Of a stretch of 46,222 bases of DNA, positions 18,719-27,811 are shown one piece after another; the first letter of the stretch is position 1; each line of letters opens with the position of its first letter. This stretch comes from Candidatus Ruminococcus intestinipullorum. GTDB lineage: Bacteria > Bacillota > Clostridia > Lachnospirales > Lachnospiraceae. Position numbers and translations under genes: made by a program. The notes beneath the pieces are model-generated. The model was not told the origin of the DNA. It worked only from the letters and a program-made list of their open reading frames with translations, and made no database searches. The DNA lies in contig JAHLFA010000031.1 of the NCBI GenBank assembly GCA_018883985.1, forward strand, positions 1-46,222, written 5' to 3'.

Positions 18719-19717
18719 ATGGCAGAAAAATTATTAGAGGTAAAAAATTTACGAACAGAATTCAAAAGAGATAAGACTTGGGTTACAGCAGTAAATCATG
18801 TATCTTTCTCAATTGATAAAGGTGAAATTTTAGGATTAGTAGGAGAATCTGGTTGTGGAAAGTCCGTTACATCTCTTTCCTTGATGAAGTTATTAAGTCC
18901 AATTAATAGCCGTATTTCAGATGGAGAAGTCTTGATTAATGGAAAAGATATTTTGAAAATGGATAAGAAAGAGATTCGAAAGATTAGAGGTCATGAAATC
19001 TCTATGATTTTCCAAGAGCCTATGAATTCTCTAAATCCTTGTATGAAAATAGGAAAACAAATTGTAGAAGCAATTTTACTACATAATGATATTAAAAAAG
19101 AAGAGGCTTATGAAAGAGCAGCAGAGGTATTACGACTTGTTGGAATTCCTGAGCCAGATGTAACATTAAAGAGTTATCCTCATCAACTTTCTGGTGGTAT
19201 GTGTCAGAGAGTTATGATTGCTATGGCTATGTCTTGTGAACCAGAGTTGTTAATTGCAGATGAGCCTACAACAGCGTTGGATGTTACAATTCAAGCTCAG
19301 ATTTTGGAGCTTATGGAAGAAATTAGAGAAAAGAAAAACACAGGAATTTTGATGATTACACATGATTTAGGTGTTGTTGCAGAAATGTGTTCTCGTGTAA
19401 TTGTAATGTATGCAGGACGTATTGTAGAGGAGGCGCCAGTACAAGAGTTATTTGCGTCACCAAAGCATCCATATACACAAGGATTAATTGCCTCTGTACC
19501 AAAATTAGGAAGTGGTGAAGAATCATTGCCATCTATTCCAGGTAGTGTTCCAGATTTAGCAGTGATGCCACAGGGGTGTAAGTTTGCACCAAGATGTAAA
19601 TATGCGATGGAAATTTGCCACGAGCAAGAACCTGAGCTTCTAACAGATGAGAGCGGCGTGCATAAATGCAGATGCCATCTGATGAATCAAAAAGAACAGG
19701 AGGCACAAAACGTATGA
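18719..19717 (+). CDS. Oligopeptide ABC transporter ATPase, DppD/OppD type
   Basis: Walker A GESGCGKS, LSGGMCQRV, Walker B LLIADEPTTALD, C-terminal oligo_HPY Cys motif. Confidence 0.96.
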   Translation: MAEKLLEVKNLRTEFKRDKTWVTAVNHVSFSIDKGEILGLVGESGCGKSVTSLSLMKLLSPINSRISDGEVLINGKDILKMDKKEIRKIRGHEISMIFQEPMNSLNPCMKIGKQIVEAILLHNDIKKEEAYERAAEVLRLVGIPEPDVTLKSYPHQLSGGMCQRVMIAMAMSCEPELLIADEPTTALDVTIQAQILELMEEIREKKNTGILMITHDLGVVAEMCSRVIVMYAGRIVEEAPVQELFASPKHPYTQGLIASVPKLGSGEESLPSIPGSVPDLAVMPQGCKFAPRCKYAMEICHEQEPELLTDESGVHKCRCHLMNQKEQEAQNV

Positions 19718-20691
19718 GTGAAGCATTAATATCTGTAAAAGATCTTGTCAAAACATTCTCTGCAAATAAAGGGATGTTTGGAAAGAAAAAGGTAGTACAT
19801 GCAGTAAATGATGTATCCTTTGATATTATGCCAGGTGAAACATTTTCTCTTGTAGGAGAATCTGGTTGTGGAAAATCAACTACTGGACGTTTGATTGACC
19901 ACTTGTTAACTCCAGATTCTGGGGAGATTTGGTTTCAGGGAAAGGATATTTCAAAATTAAGTGAAAAAGAGATGCGTCCACTGCGTTCTGATATTCAAAT
20001 GGTATTTCAAAATCCTTATGCTTCTTTAAATCCAAGAATGAAGATTCAGGATTTGATTGGAGAACCATTGTTGATTCATACAAATATGACAGCAGGGGAG
20101 CGTTTAAAAAAGGTTCATGAGCTTTTAGAAGTAGTTGGATTAAGTGCTTCACATGGAGAACGTTATCCACATGAATTCTCAGGTGGTCAGCGTCAGCGTA
20201 TTGGAATTGCAAGGGCATTAACAGTACAGCCAAAATTAATTATCGCAGATGAACCAGTATCGGCACTTGATGTTTCGATTCAAGCACAAGTTTTGAGTCT
20301 ATTGCAAAGACTTCAGAAAGAATATAATCTTACATATTTGTTTATTTCTCACGATTTAAGTGTTGTGGAAATGATATCAGATAGAATTGCAGTTATGTAT
20401 TTGGGAACAATTGTGGAAACAGCATCTAAACAGGAGCTTTACGCAAATCCAAAACATCCTTATACAAGAGCTTTATTGTCAGCAGTGCCAATTCCTGATC
20501 CAGAGCATAAAAAGGATAGAATCCTTTTAAATGGAGATTTGCCAAGTCCAACAAATCCTCCAAAAGGATGTTTATTCCATACACGTTGTCCATATTGTAC
20601 AGAGAAATGTCGTATAGAAAGACCAAAGGCACAGACGATTGGAGAGGGACATATTGTGAAGTGTCATTATCCAGGTATTACAGCGTCATAA
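19714..20691 (+). CDS. Oligopeptide ABC transporter ATPase, DppF/OppF type
   Basis: Walker A GESGCGKSTTGR, FSGGQRQRIGIARAL, IIADEPVSALD; ATGA overlap with the upstream gene. Confidence 0.96.
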   Translation: MSEALISVKDLVKTFSANKGMFGKKKVVHAVNDVSFDIMPGETFSLVGESGCGKSTTGRLIDHLLTPDSGEIWFQGKDISKLSEKEMRPLRSDIQMVFQNPYASLNPRMKIQDLIGEPLLIHTNMTAGERLKKVHELLEVVGLSASHGERYPHEFSGGQRQRIGIARALTVQPKLIIADEPVSALDVSIQAQVLSLLQRLQKEYNLTYLFISHDLSVVEMISDRIAVMYLGTIVETASKQELYANPKHPYTRALLSAVPIPDPEHKKDRILLNGDLPSPTNPPKGCLFHTRCPYCTEKCRIERPKAQTIGEGHIVKCHYPGITAS

Positions 20692-20796
20692 AATAATGAT
20701 TCAGGTATGTTTACATAAGATACAGAAGATGGTATATTGATTCTGCTAGAAACATTTCATGTAAAACGAATCTAACATATGACAGGAGAGCGGAAT

Positions 20797-22218
20797 ATGA
20801 TTCAGTTAGTAAACAGACAGGAAAATGGAATAAAGGTTTCTTTTGTAAAAAAAGAGAGGCTTGAGGAGATTCAAAAGTCGGGGGGACTTTCAGAGACATT
20901 TAAGGCAGATTATTTGGAAGCATTATGGCTAACAAATGAGCAGAATGAGTTCACTTTATACATAGGAATTGGTGAAGAAGACTTAGACTGCATTCAACGA
21001 AAGGAGATTGCAGCAAAAGCAGTAAAATTATGTAAAGAGAAAGAACTTCATAAAGTTTCTATTGATATTACTGATATAATTAATCAGTATTCTGCACAGG
21101 CAGTGTTTGACCTTGCAGAAGGGGCAATTTTGGGACAATACAATCAAAGAATATTCAAAGACAATCAGAGTTCTAAAATGGAAATAGAATTCTGCAACTA
21201 TAATGAAGAAGTACAGGAACAAGTTAGAGCATATATGAATGATGCTATTTCTATTGCTGAGGGGATTTGTTTTGCCAGAGATATGGTAAATCTTCCAGCA
21301 AATAGATTACGTCCAAGGGATTTTGCACAGGAAATATGTGATTTTGTAAAAGATACTTCTATCGAAACAGAAGTAATTTATGAAGAAAAACTTAGAGAAA
21401 TGGGAATGGATGCACTGCTAAGTGTTGGTGAAAGCAGTCAGTATCCACCATGTATGCTAGTTATGCGATATAAAGGAGATCCAAGTAGTAATCGTATTAC
21501 TGGATTGGTTGGAAAGGGAGTTACTGTAGATACAGGTGGGTACTGCTTGAAACCATCGAATTCTATGCTGGGAATTAAAGGAGATATGGCAGGAGGAGCA
21601 GCCGTTTCAGCAGCATTGTATGCATTGGCTAAGAACCAAGTAAAAACCAATGCTGTAGCAGTAATTCCAATGTGTGAAAATCGAATATCTTCTGGTAGTA
21701 TGCTGCCAGGTGATGTAATTCGTTCTTATTCAGGTAAGACGATTGAGATTATAAATACCGATGCGGAAGGTCGCTTGATTCTTGCAGATGCTGTTTCATA
21801 TGCAGTAAAAGATGAAGGCGTAACAGAAATTTTAGATATTGCAACATTGACTGGTGCCGTAGTAAATATGCTCGGATTCTCTATTGGTGGTGCTATTAGT
21901 GATGATGATAAATGGTTTGATGAATTCTACAAGGCATATCAAAAATCAGGAGAACGTTATTGGCGTCTTCCATTTTATAAAGAGCATGAGAAGATGATTG
22001 AAAGTAAGATTGCAGATATTAAAAATTTAGGAGAGAGTCATTGTGGAACTATTACAGCAGGCTTGTTCATTCGTGCATTTGCAAAGGAGCGTCCATGGCT
22101 TCATTTGGATATCGCAGGAACTGCTTGGGTAGAACCTCCTATTTTTGAATTCCAAACAAAAGGGGCTACAGGGGCAGGAGTATCATCTATTTATCATTTA
22201 TGCAATAGAGAAGATTAA
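20797..22218 (+). CDS. pepA: M17 leucyl aminopeptidase
   Basis: GKGVTVDTGGYCLKPSNSMLGIKGDMAGGAAV and NTDAEGRLILADAVSYA keep all metal-ligand motifs. Confidence 0.94.
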   Translation: MIQLVNRQENGIKVSFVKKERLEEIQKSGGLSETFKADYLEALWLTNEQNEFTLYIGIGEEDLDCIQRKEIAAKAVKLCKEKELHKVSIDITDIINQYSAQAVFDLAEGAILGQYNQRIFKDNQSSKMEIEFCNYNEEVQEQVRAYMNDAISIAEGICFARDMVNLPANRLRPRDFAQEICDFVKDTSIETEVIYEEKLREMGMDALLSVGESSQYPPCMLVMRYKGDPSSNRITGLVGKGVTVDTGGYCLKPSNSMLGIKGDMAGGAAVSAALYALAKNQVKTNAVAVIPMCENRISSGSMLPGDVIRSYSGKTIEIINTDAEGRLILADAVSYAVKDEGVTEILDIATLTGAVVNMLGFSIGGAISDDDKWFDEFYKAYQKSGERYWRLPFYKEHEKMIESKIADIKNLGESHCGTITAGLFIRAFAKERPWLHLDIAGTAWVEPPIFEFQTKGATGAGVSSIYHLCNRED

Positions 22219-22250
22219 GGTATAGTACAGCAGAAGGATGGAACATACAG

Positions 22251-24707
22251 ATGGGACATATATTTTTAGAAAAAAATAGAGAGAGAATTCAGGCTGCTTA
22301 TCAAAAACGAAAAGAGCAATTTCCTAAAATTTTTGAAGAGGCAGAACGTTATTTTAGTACAAAAGAGGAAGAAGTAGTTCTTGCTTTCCAATACTTATAT
22401 AGTTTTATGCCATATAGTGATATTGGAAATTATTCCGTGGAAGTGTTTGCTGATTATGCAGAGCATAGCGTATTTTTATGGAAAAATGATGAATCAGTTC
22501 GAGAACTTCCAGAAGAAATTTTCTTGAACTATGTGTTATATCATAGGGTTAATGAGGAAGAAATTGCACCTTGCAGAAACTTTTTTTACAATCAGATGCA
22601 AGGGGAAATTTCTCAAAATGATAAAGTTGAGGCTGTAAAGGATATTAATTATTGGTGTGCCAAAGAGGCATCTTATCATTGTACAGATGAGAGAACACTA
22701 GCGGCAATTACTGTTTTTCGTAGAGGAAATGGTAGATGTGGAGAAGAATCTACATTTACTGTAAATGCAATGCGAAGTATGGGAATTCCTGCACGTCAAG
22801 TATACGCACCAAGATGGTCCCATTGTGATGATAATCATGCATGGGTAGAAGTATGGATTGACGGAGTATGGTACTTTACTGGAGCATGTGAGCCAGAAGA
22901 AATTTTAAATCGAGGGTGGTTTACAAATGCATCTTCTCGAGCGATGATGGTACATTCTCGATTATTTGATACAGAAATTCCAAAGGGCAGCACTGTGATT
23001 GGAATGGATGGAATGGTGATGATGCTAAATGAGTTAGATCGTTATGCCCAAACAGATACGCTAGAGGTACAAGTGGTTCGTGAAGATGGAAGTTTCGCTC
23101 AGGGTGTAGAAGTATTTTTTGAGGTCGTAAATTATTCAGAATTTTCACCAATTGCTGAATGTAAGACAGATGAGTATGGAAAAGCACAATTAAAGACAGG
23201 ACTTGGAAGTTTGCACATTCATGCAAGAGATGGAAAAACTTATGCCGAAGCAGTTGTAGACGTTCGTAATACAAAGTCAGTGACAGTATGTTTGAAAGAA
23301 CAGGTAGTAGAAGAGGGATGGAAGTCATATGATATGACAGCACCTGTAGATACCCCAGTAAACCCTGGAATGCCTACACCACAGCAAAAGGAAATTGGAA
23401 AGAAACGTTTGCAAGAAGCAGAGGAGAAGCGTCTTAGAAAAATTTCAGATTGGGTACATCCAGATAGAGAAGTATTTCTTCAAAAGGAAGAATATCATGC
23501 ACTTAGAGAAGAGATGCTTGCCTGCTTAACAGAAAAAGACCAAACAGATTTACGTGCAGATGTTTTGGAAGAACATTTACAATATGCCATCCCATTTGCA
23601 GAAGAAATGGAGCATCCAATTTTTGTTCAGTATGTATTAAATCCTAGAGTTGAGGATGAGGTATTAGGAAGATATCGTAAAGAAATTTCAGATGCATTTA
23701 CGCAACAGGAAATAGAAGAGTTCAAAGAGAACCCATCATATATTTGGGATTATATTTCTAAAAATATCAAAGAAAGCTTTGAAAATGAGAGAGCTAGTGT
23801 AATAACAACACCTGCAGCATCACTTCGTCTTGGTGTGGCTAGCAGACGTTCTCAAAAAGTTCTTTTTGTTGCAATTGCCAGAACATTTGGAATACCAGCT
23901 CGATTAAATCCACAGGATCAGTCTATGGAATACTATAAAGATGGTATTTTTATTCCAGTGGAGGCTGAAGCAGAGAAAAGTTGCAAGCTGATTTTAACAG
24001 AGCAGGGAGATATTGCATGGAAATATTTCCAAAATTGGAGTATTGCACGCTTTGTAGATGGAAATTACATATCTTTAAAATTAGCAGATGAGGTTTGGGA
24101 GAATCAAAAGCTAGAAATTGCACTAGAGCAGGGGCAGTATCGAATTTTGACTTCTAATCGTTTGCCAAATGGAAATATTTTTGTATTCCAATATGAGTTT
24201 GAGATTCATAAAGGGGAAACAAAGGAAATCCAAATGAAGCTAAGAGAAGCCATTTTATCAGATATGCTGCATAGTTATGCAATTCCTGAATTTGATTTAT
24301 ATACAGAAGATGGTGTTGCTGTGAAAGCATCCAAATTAACAGAGGATGGAAAGCATATCATGATGTTCCTAGAAGAAGGAAAAGAGCCTACAGAGCATAT
24401 TTTAAATGAAATGTTAGAACAAGAGTCTATTTTCCAAAACTATGATTCACAAATACTTTTTGTTGTTCGTAGTAAAAGTGCTTTGGAGGATAGAACAATA
24501 TCAAAAGCATTGCGAGCATTTTCAAATATTAAAATTTATTATGATGATTTTACAGAAAATGTCAATATGCTAGGAAGGCGTATGTATGTGGATCATGAGA
24601 AATTACCACTTATTCTTGTGACCGATGGAGCATTAAATGGAATTTATGCAACAAGTGGCTATAATGTAGGAACTGGCGAGATGCTTTTAAGAGTTTTAGA
24701 AGCATAA
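22251..24707 (+). CDS. Large cytoplasmic transglutaminase-like multidomain protein
   Basis: Core GNGRCGEESTFTVNAMRSMGIPARQVYAPRWSHCDDNHAWVEVWIDG; carboxypeptidase-regulatory-like segment; second TG-like segment; C-terminal redoxin-like segment; no signal peptide. Confidence 0.88.
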   Translation: MGHIFLEKNRERIQAAYQKRKEQFPKIFEEAERYFSTKEEEVVLAFQYLYSFMPYSDIGNYSVEVFADYAEHSVFLWKNDESVRELPEEIFLNYVLYHRVNEEEIAPCRNFFYNQMQGEISQNDKVEAVKDINYWCAKEASYHCTDERTLAAITVFRRGNGRCGEESTFTVNAMRSMGIPARQVYAPRWSHCDDNHAWVEVWIDGVWYFTGACEPEEILNRGWFTNASSRAMMVHSRLFDTEIPKGSTVIGMDGMVMMLNELDRYAQTDTLEVQVVREDGSFAQGVEVFFEVVNYSEFSPIAECKTDEYGKAQLKTGLGSLHIHARDGKTYAEAVVDVRNTKSVTVCLKEQVVEEGWKSYDMTAPVDTPVNPGMPTPQQKEIGKKRLQEAEEKRLRKISDWVHPDREVFLQKEEYHALREEMLACLTEKDQTDLRADVLEEHLQYAIPFAEEMEHPIFVQYVLNPRVEDEVLGRYRKEISDAFTQQEIEEFKENPSYIWDYISKNIKESFENERASVITTPAASLRLGVASRRSQKVLFVAIARTFGIPARLNPQDQSMEYYKDGIFIPVEAEAEKSCKLILTEQGDIAWKYFQNWSIARFVDGNYISLKLADEVWENQKLEIALEQGQYRILTSNRLPNGNIFVFQYEFEIHKGETKEIQMKLREAILSDMLHSYAIPEFDLYTEDGVAVKASKLTEDGKHIMMFLEEGKEPTEHILNEMLEQESIFQNYDSQILFVVRSKSALEDRTISKALRAFSNIKIYYDDFTENVNMLGRRMYVDHEKLPLILVTDGALNGIYATSGYNVGTGEMLLRVLEA

Positions 24708-24714
24708 AATAAAT

Positions 24715-24762
24715 GCCGAGTAACGGGAAAATTGAATTTCCTGTGTACTCGGCTATTTTAAT
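24715..24762 (+). terminator. Terminator after the transglutaminase-like gene
   Basis: GCCGAGTAACGGGAAA ... TTTCCTGTGTACTCGGC then a T-rich tract. Confidence 0.75.
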
Positions 24763-24805
24763 TTTGTAAGCTTTTCACAAAAAATTGCAATTTAGCAAAT
24801 CTATA

Positions 24806-24834
24806 TAGACAAGTAAACAAGGTAAGGTTATAAT
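24806..24834 (+). promoter_or_regulatory. Sigma-A-type promoter of the Tad locus
   Basis: TAGACA-17-TATAAT; ~110-nt leader with two small hairpins. Confidence 0.65.
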
Positions 24835-24945
24835 CAAGCTACACAGCAGATATTCTATATGCTGTAGTATTCAATTCATTTTTTCAAGCTGTATTCACAG
24901 CACTATTTTCAAAAACATCATTGATATAAGAAGAATAGGAGGGAT

Positions 24946-25881
24946 TTGTTGTATCAAAAGAATTTTGTTATTTGTGATGAAGAGCCTTTATATGCAAAAA
25001 ATTTAATGGAGATGATTCAAAGTCGAAAAGAGCTAGGATTCCAGATGCAAGTATTTCACCAGTTTGAGCAATTAGAAAAATTTGCATCGCAAAAGCCAAT
25101 TCAAATTTTACTGATTGGGGAGGCATATCCCAAGGAAGCACGTATGAGAATTGAAGCAAAGGAAAAATTTATTTTGGTAAAAGGGGAGAATCGAATTTTA
25201 GGTGAGGGAGAACACGAGATATATAAGTATCAATCTGTTGATAAGATTCTTTCTAAAATTCTTGAATTTTCAATGGAAAACAATTCAATTGCAGGTAAGG
25301 TTGTTCAAAAAAAGCAACGGAAATTAATAGGAATCTATTCACCAATTCATAGGATAGGTAAGACAAAATTTGCATTGGAGATGGGAAAGGAGTTGGCAGG
25401 AAAATCGCCTGTTTTGTATTTGAATTTGGAGGAATATGCTGGAGGAGCATGTTATTTTTCGCAGGAACAGGAAAAGGATTTAGGGGACTTATTATATTAT
25501 GTACGGCATGAAACGGGAAATTTAGGATTAAAAATTCGCACAATGGCAGAACAAATGGGAGAATTAGATTATATTCGGCCTATGTCAGTAGTGCAGGATT
25601 TACAGTCTATAAGCACAGAAGAATGGTTGGAGCTTTTTAAACAAGTAATGGAGAAGTGTGTCTATGAAGTATTGATTTTGGACTTAGGAGATAGTGTTCA
25701 GGGCTTATATGAAATTTTAAATACATGTGACACAGTTTACACTCCTTATATAGATGAACCCGCAGCAAAGGCAAAGCTTATGCAGTATACAGAAAATTTA
25801 CGTAAGACAGGCTATGAGTCGATACTAGAGCATACAATTCAAAAGCCTGTACGAACAAAAAATGGTGGTACAGCAGTATGA
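24946..25881 (+). CDS. CpaE/TadZ-like P-loop protein
   Basis: Receiver-like N-terminus and KLIGIYSPIHRIGKTKFALEMGKEL P-loop; immediately upstream of tadA with ATGA overlap; TTG start. Confidence 0.75.
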   Translation: MLYQKNFVICDEEPLYAKNLMEMIQSRKELGFQMQVFHQFEQLEKFASQKPIQILLIGEAYPKEARMRIEAKEKFILVKGENRILGEGEHEIYKYQSVDKILSKILEFSMENNSIAGKVVQKKQRKLIGIYSPIHRIGKTKFALEMGKELAGKSPVLYLNLEEYAGGACYFSQEQEKDLGDLLYYVRHETGNLGLKIRTMAEQMGELDYIRPMSVVQDLQSISTEEWLELFKQVMEKCVYEVLILDLGDSVQGLYEILNTCDTVYTPYIDEPAAKAKLMQYTENLRKTGYESILEHTIQKPVRTKNGGTAV

Positions 25882-27119
25882 GAGATATAGAGAACTTATA
25901 CCATCGAGTCATAGAAAAGATGGATATGAATCAGGAGATGGAAGATGAGTCTTTGTTAGAGTTAATTCATGAGGTTTTGGAGGAGGAAGCTTATCAATCC
26001 TACATGCCATTGCAAGAAAAGATTAAAATTAGCAGAGATTTATTTAATGCATTTCGTAAATTAGATATTCTTCAAGAATTAATAGAAGATGAATCTATTA
26101 CGGAGATTATGATTAATGGAACAGAGAATATTTTTATAGAGAGGGAGGGAAAAATTTATCAATCAGATAAGAGATTTGTGTCGGTTACAAAATTAGAAGA
26201 TGTGATTCAGCAGATTGCAGCTGGTGCAAATCGATATGTAAATGAGGCATCGCCAATTGTGGATGCTCGCTTAGAGGATGGTTCTCGTGTAAACGTGGTA
26301 TTAAAGCCCGTTGCCTTAAATGGACCAATTATGACAATTCGTAAATTCCCAAAAGAAGCTGTGACTATGGAACAGTTAATCCAATGGGGAAGTATTAGCA
26401 GAGAAGCTGTTACATTTCTAAAAGCACTTGTAGAAGCCAAGTACAATATTTTTGTAAGTGGGGGAACAGGGTCTGGAAAAACAACATTTCTAAATGCATT
26501 ATCGAATTTTATACCCAAAGACGAAAGAATTATTACAATTGAAGATAACGCAGAGCTGCAAATAAAAGGGGTTCCCAATTTGGTTAGATTAGAATCAAGA
26601 AATGCAAATTTAGAGGGTAAGGGAGCAGTGACAATCAGAGATTTGATTAAGTCAGCACTTAGAATGCGTCCAACAAGAATTTTAGTAGGAGAAGTGCGTG
26701 GGGATGAAACGGTGGATATGATTTCTTCCGCTATGCTGAATGGACATAGTGGTTCCATGTCCACAGGTCATGCAAATAGTCCGCAGGATATGGTATATAG
26801 GCTTCAGACAATGATGTTAATGGGCATAGATTTACCACTTGCGGCAATTCAACAGCAAGTATCTTCAGCACTGGATATTATTGTTCATTTAGGAAGACTT
26901 CGTGATAAAAGCAGGAAGGTATTAGAAATTGTTGAGGTATTAGGGTGTGAAGATGGAAAAATACAATTACAAAGTTTGTATAAATACCAAGAGGAGGGAA
27001 TGGAAGATGGAATACTTAAAGGCAATCTTATGAAGGTGGGTTCTCTTCAACAACAAGAAAAATTGTTGGCAGCAGGATATACAGAAGAGGGAGTATATTC
27101 TGGCAGTTTGCAAAGGTAG
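25878..27119 (+). CDS. tadA: Tad secretion ATPase TadA/CpaF
   Basis: FVSGGTGSGKTTFLNAL, ITIEDNAELQI, RILVGEVRGDETVDMISSAMLNGHSGSMSTGHAN. Confidence 0.96.
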   Translation: MRDIENLYHRVIEKMDMNQEMEDESLLELIHEVLEEEAYQSYMPLQEKIKISRDLFNAFRKLDILQELIEDESITEIMINGTENIFIEREGKIYQSDKRFVSVTKLEDVIQQIAAGANRYVNEASPIVDARLEDGSRVNVVLKPVALNGPIMTIRKFPKEAVTMEQLIQWGSISREAVTFLKALVEAKYNIFVSGGTGSGKTTFLNALSNFIPKDERIITIEDNAELQIKGVPNLVRLESRNANLEGKGAVTIRDLIKSALRMRPTRILVGEVRGDETVDMISSAMLNGHSGSMSTGHANSPQDMVYRLQTMMLMGIDLPLAAIQQQVSSALDIIVHLGRLRDKSRKVLEIVEVLGCEDGKIQLQSLYKYQEEGMEDGILKGNLMKVGSLQQQEKLLAAGYTEEGVYSGSLQR

Positions 27120-27174
27120 TGTATGGGTAGGAAGTATTGCATATTTATTTTATAACCATTGGGCAGCCTGTATT

Positions 27175-27795
27175 TTGCTTTTGCCAATGTTATACCTATA
27201 TCTTCGAGGGTGGTATCAAGAGTGTACACGAAAAAAGGAGCAGCTGTTTCGAGAACAATTCAAGGAAGGTATTCAAGCAATGTTGACAGCCTTAAATGTT
27301 GGATATTCTGTGGAAAATGCGATACATGAGGCAAAAAAGGATATGTGTGCTTTGTATAAGAAAAAGAATCGAATGATGAAAGAGCTGGATATAATGACGC
27401 ATCAATTGGAAGTAAATTTGTCAGTAGAAGAAGTTTTATTGCAGTTTGCGTCTAGGGTACATTCTGAAGATGTGGAGAATTTTGTTAAGGTTTTTTCCAT
27501 AGCAAAGAGAATGGGTGGGAACAGTATTGAAATTATCCAAAATGCCGTAGATATTATCGGAGAAAAAACCGAGGTAGAAAGGGAGATACAGACAATACTA
27601 GCCTCAAAGAAGCTAGAATTTCAAATTATGTGCGTAATTCCATTCTGTATCATTTTTTATATGAGAAGTGCGTTTCCTGAATTTATGTCTGTATTATATG
27701 GAAATTTTATTGGGGTTATCTTTATGACAATTTGTTTGCTCCTTTATATGGCAGCGTATAATATTGGCAAAAAAATTGTGCAAATTGAAGTATAG
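27175..27795 (+). CDS. Tad inner-membrane platform protein TadB-like (true start probably upstream, ~27097)
   Basis: FREQFKEGIQAMLTALNVGYSVENAIHEA and C-terminal TMs (T2SF fold). Frame stays open to 27034. Confidence 0.8.
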   Translation: MLLPMLYLYLRGWYQECTRKKEQLFREQFKEGIQAMLTALNVGYSVENAIHEAKKDMCALYKKKNRMMKELDIMTHQLEVNLSVEEVLLQFASRVHSEDVENFVKVFSIAKRMGGNSIEIIQNAVDIIGEKTEVEREIQTILASKKLEFQIMCVIPFCIIFYMRSAFPEFMSVLYGNFIGVIFMTICLLLYMAAYNIGKKIVQIEV

Positions 27796-27811
27796 AAATA
27801 GAGGATAGGAC

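Noticed and set aside
19880-20233. 117-aa antisense ORF inside the oppF-type ATPase gene
   Set aside because: Mirror frame of a highly conserved ATPase; no RBS or recognisable domain. The same reasoning removes the other antisense ORFs (e.g. 1931-2275, 11918-12376, 22921-23343, 26207-26764).
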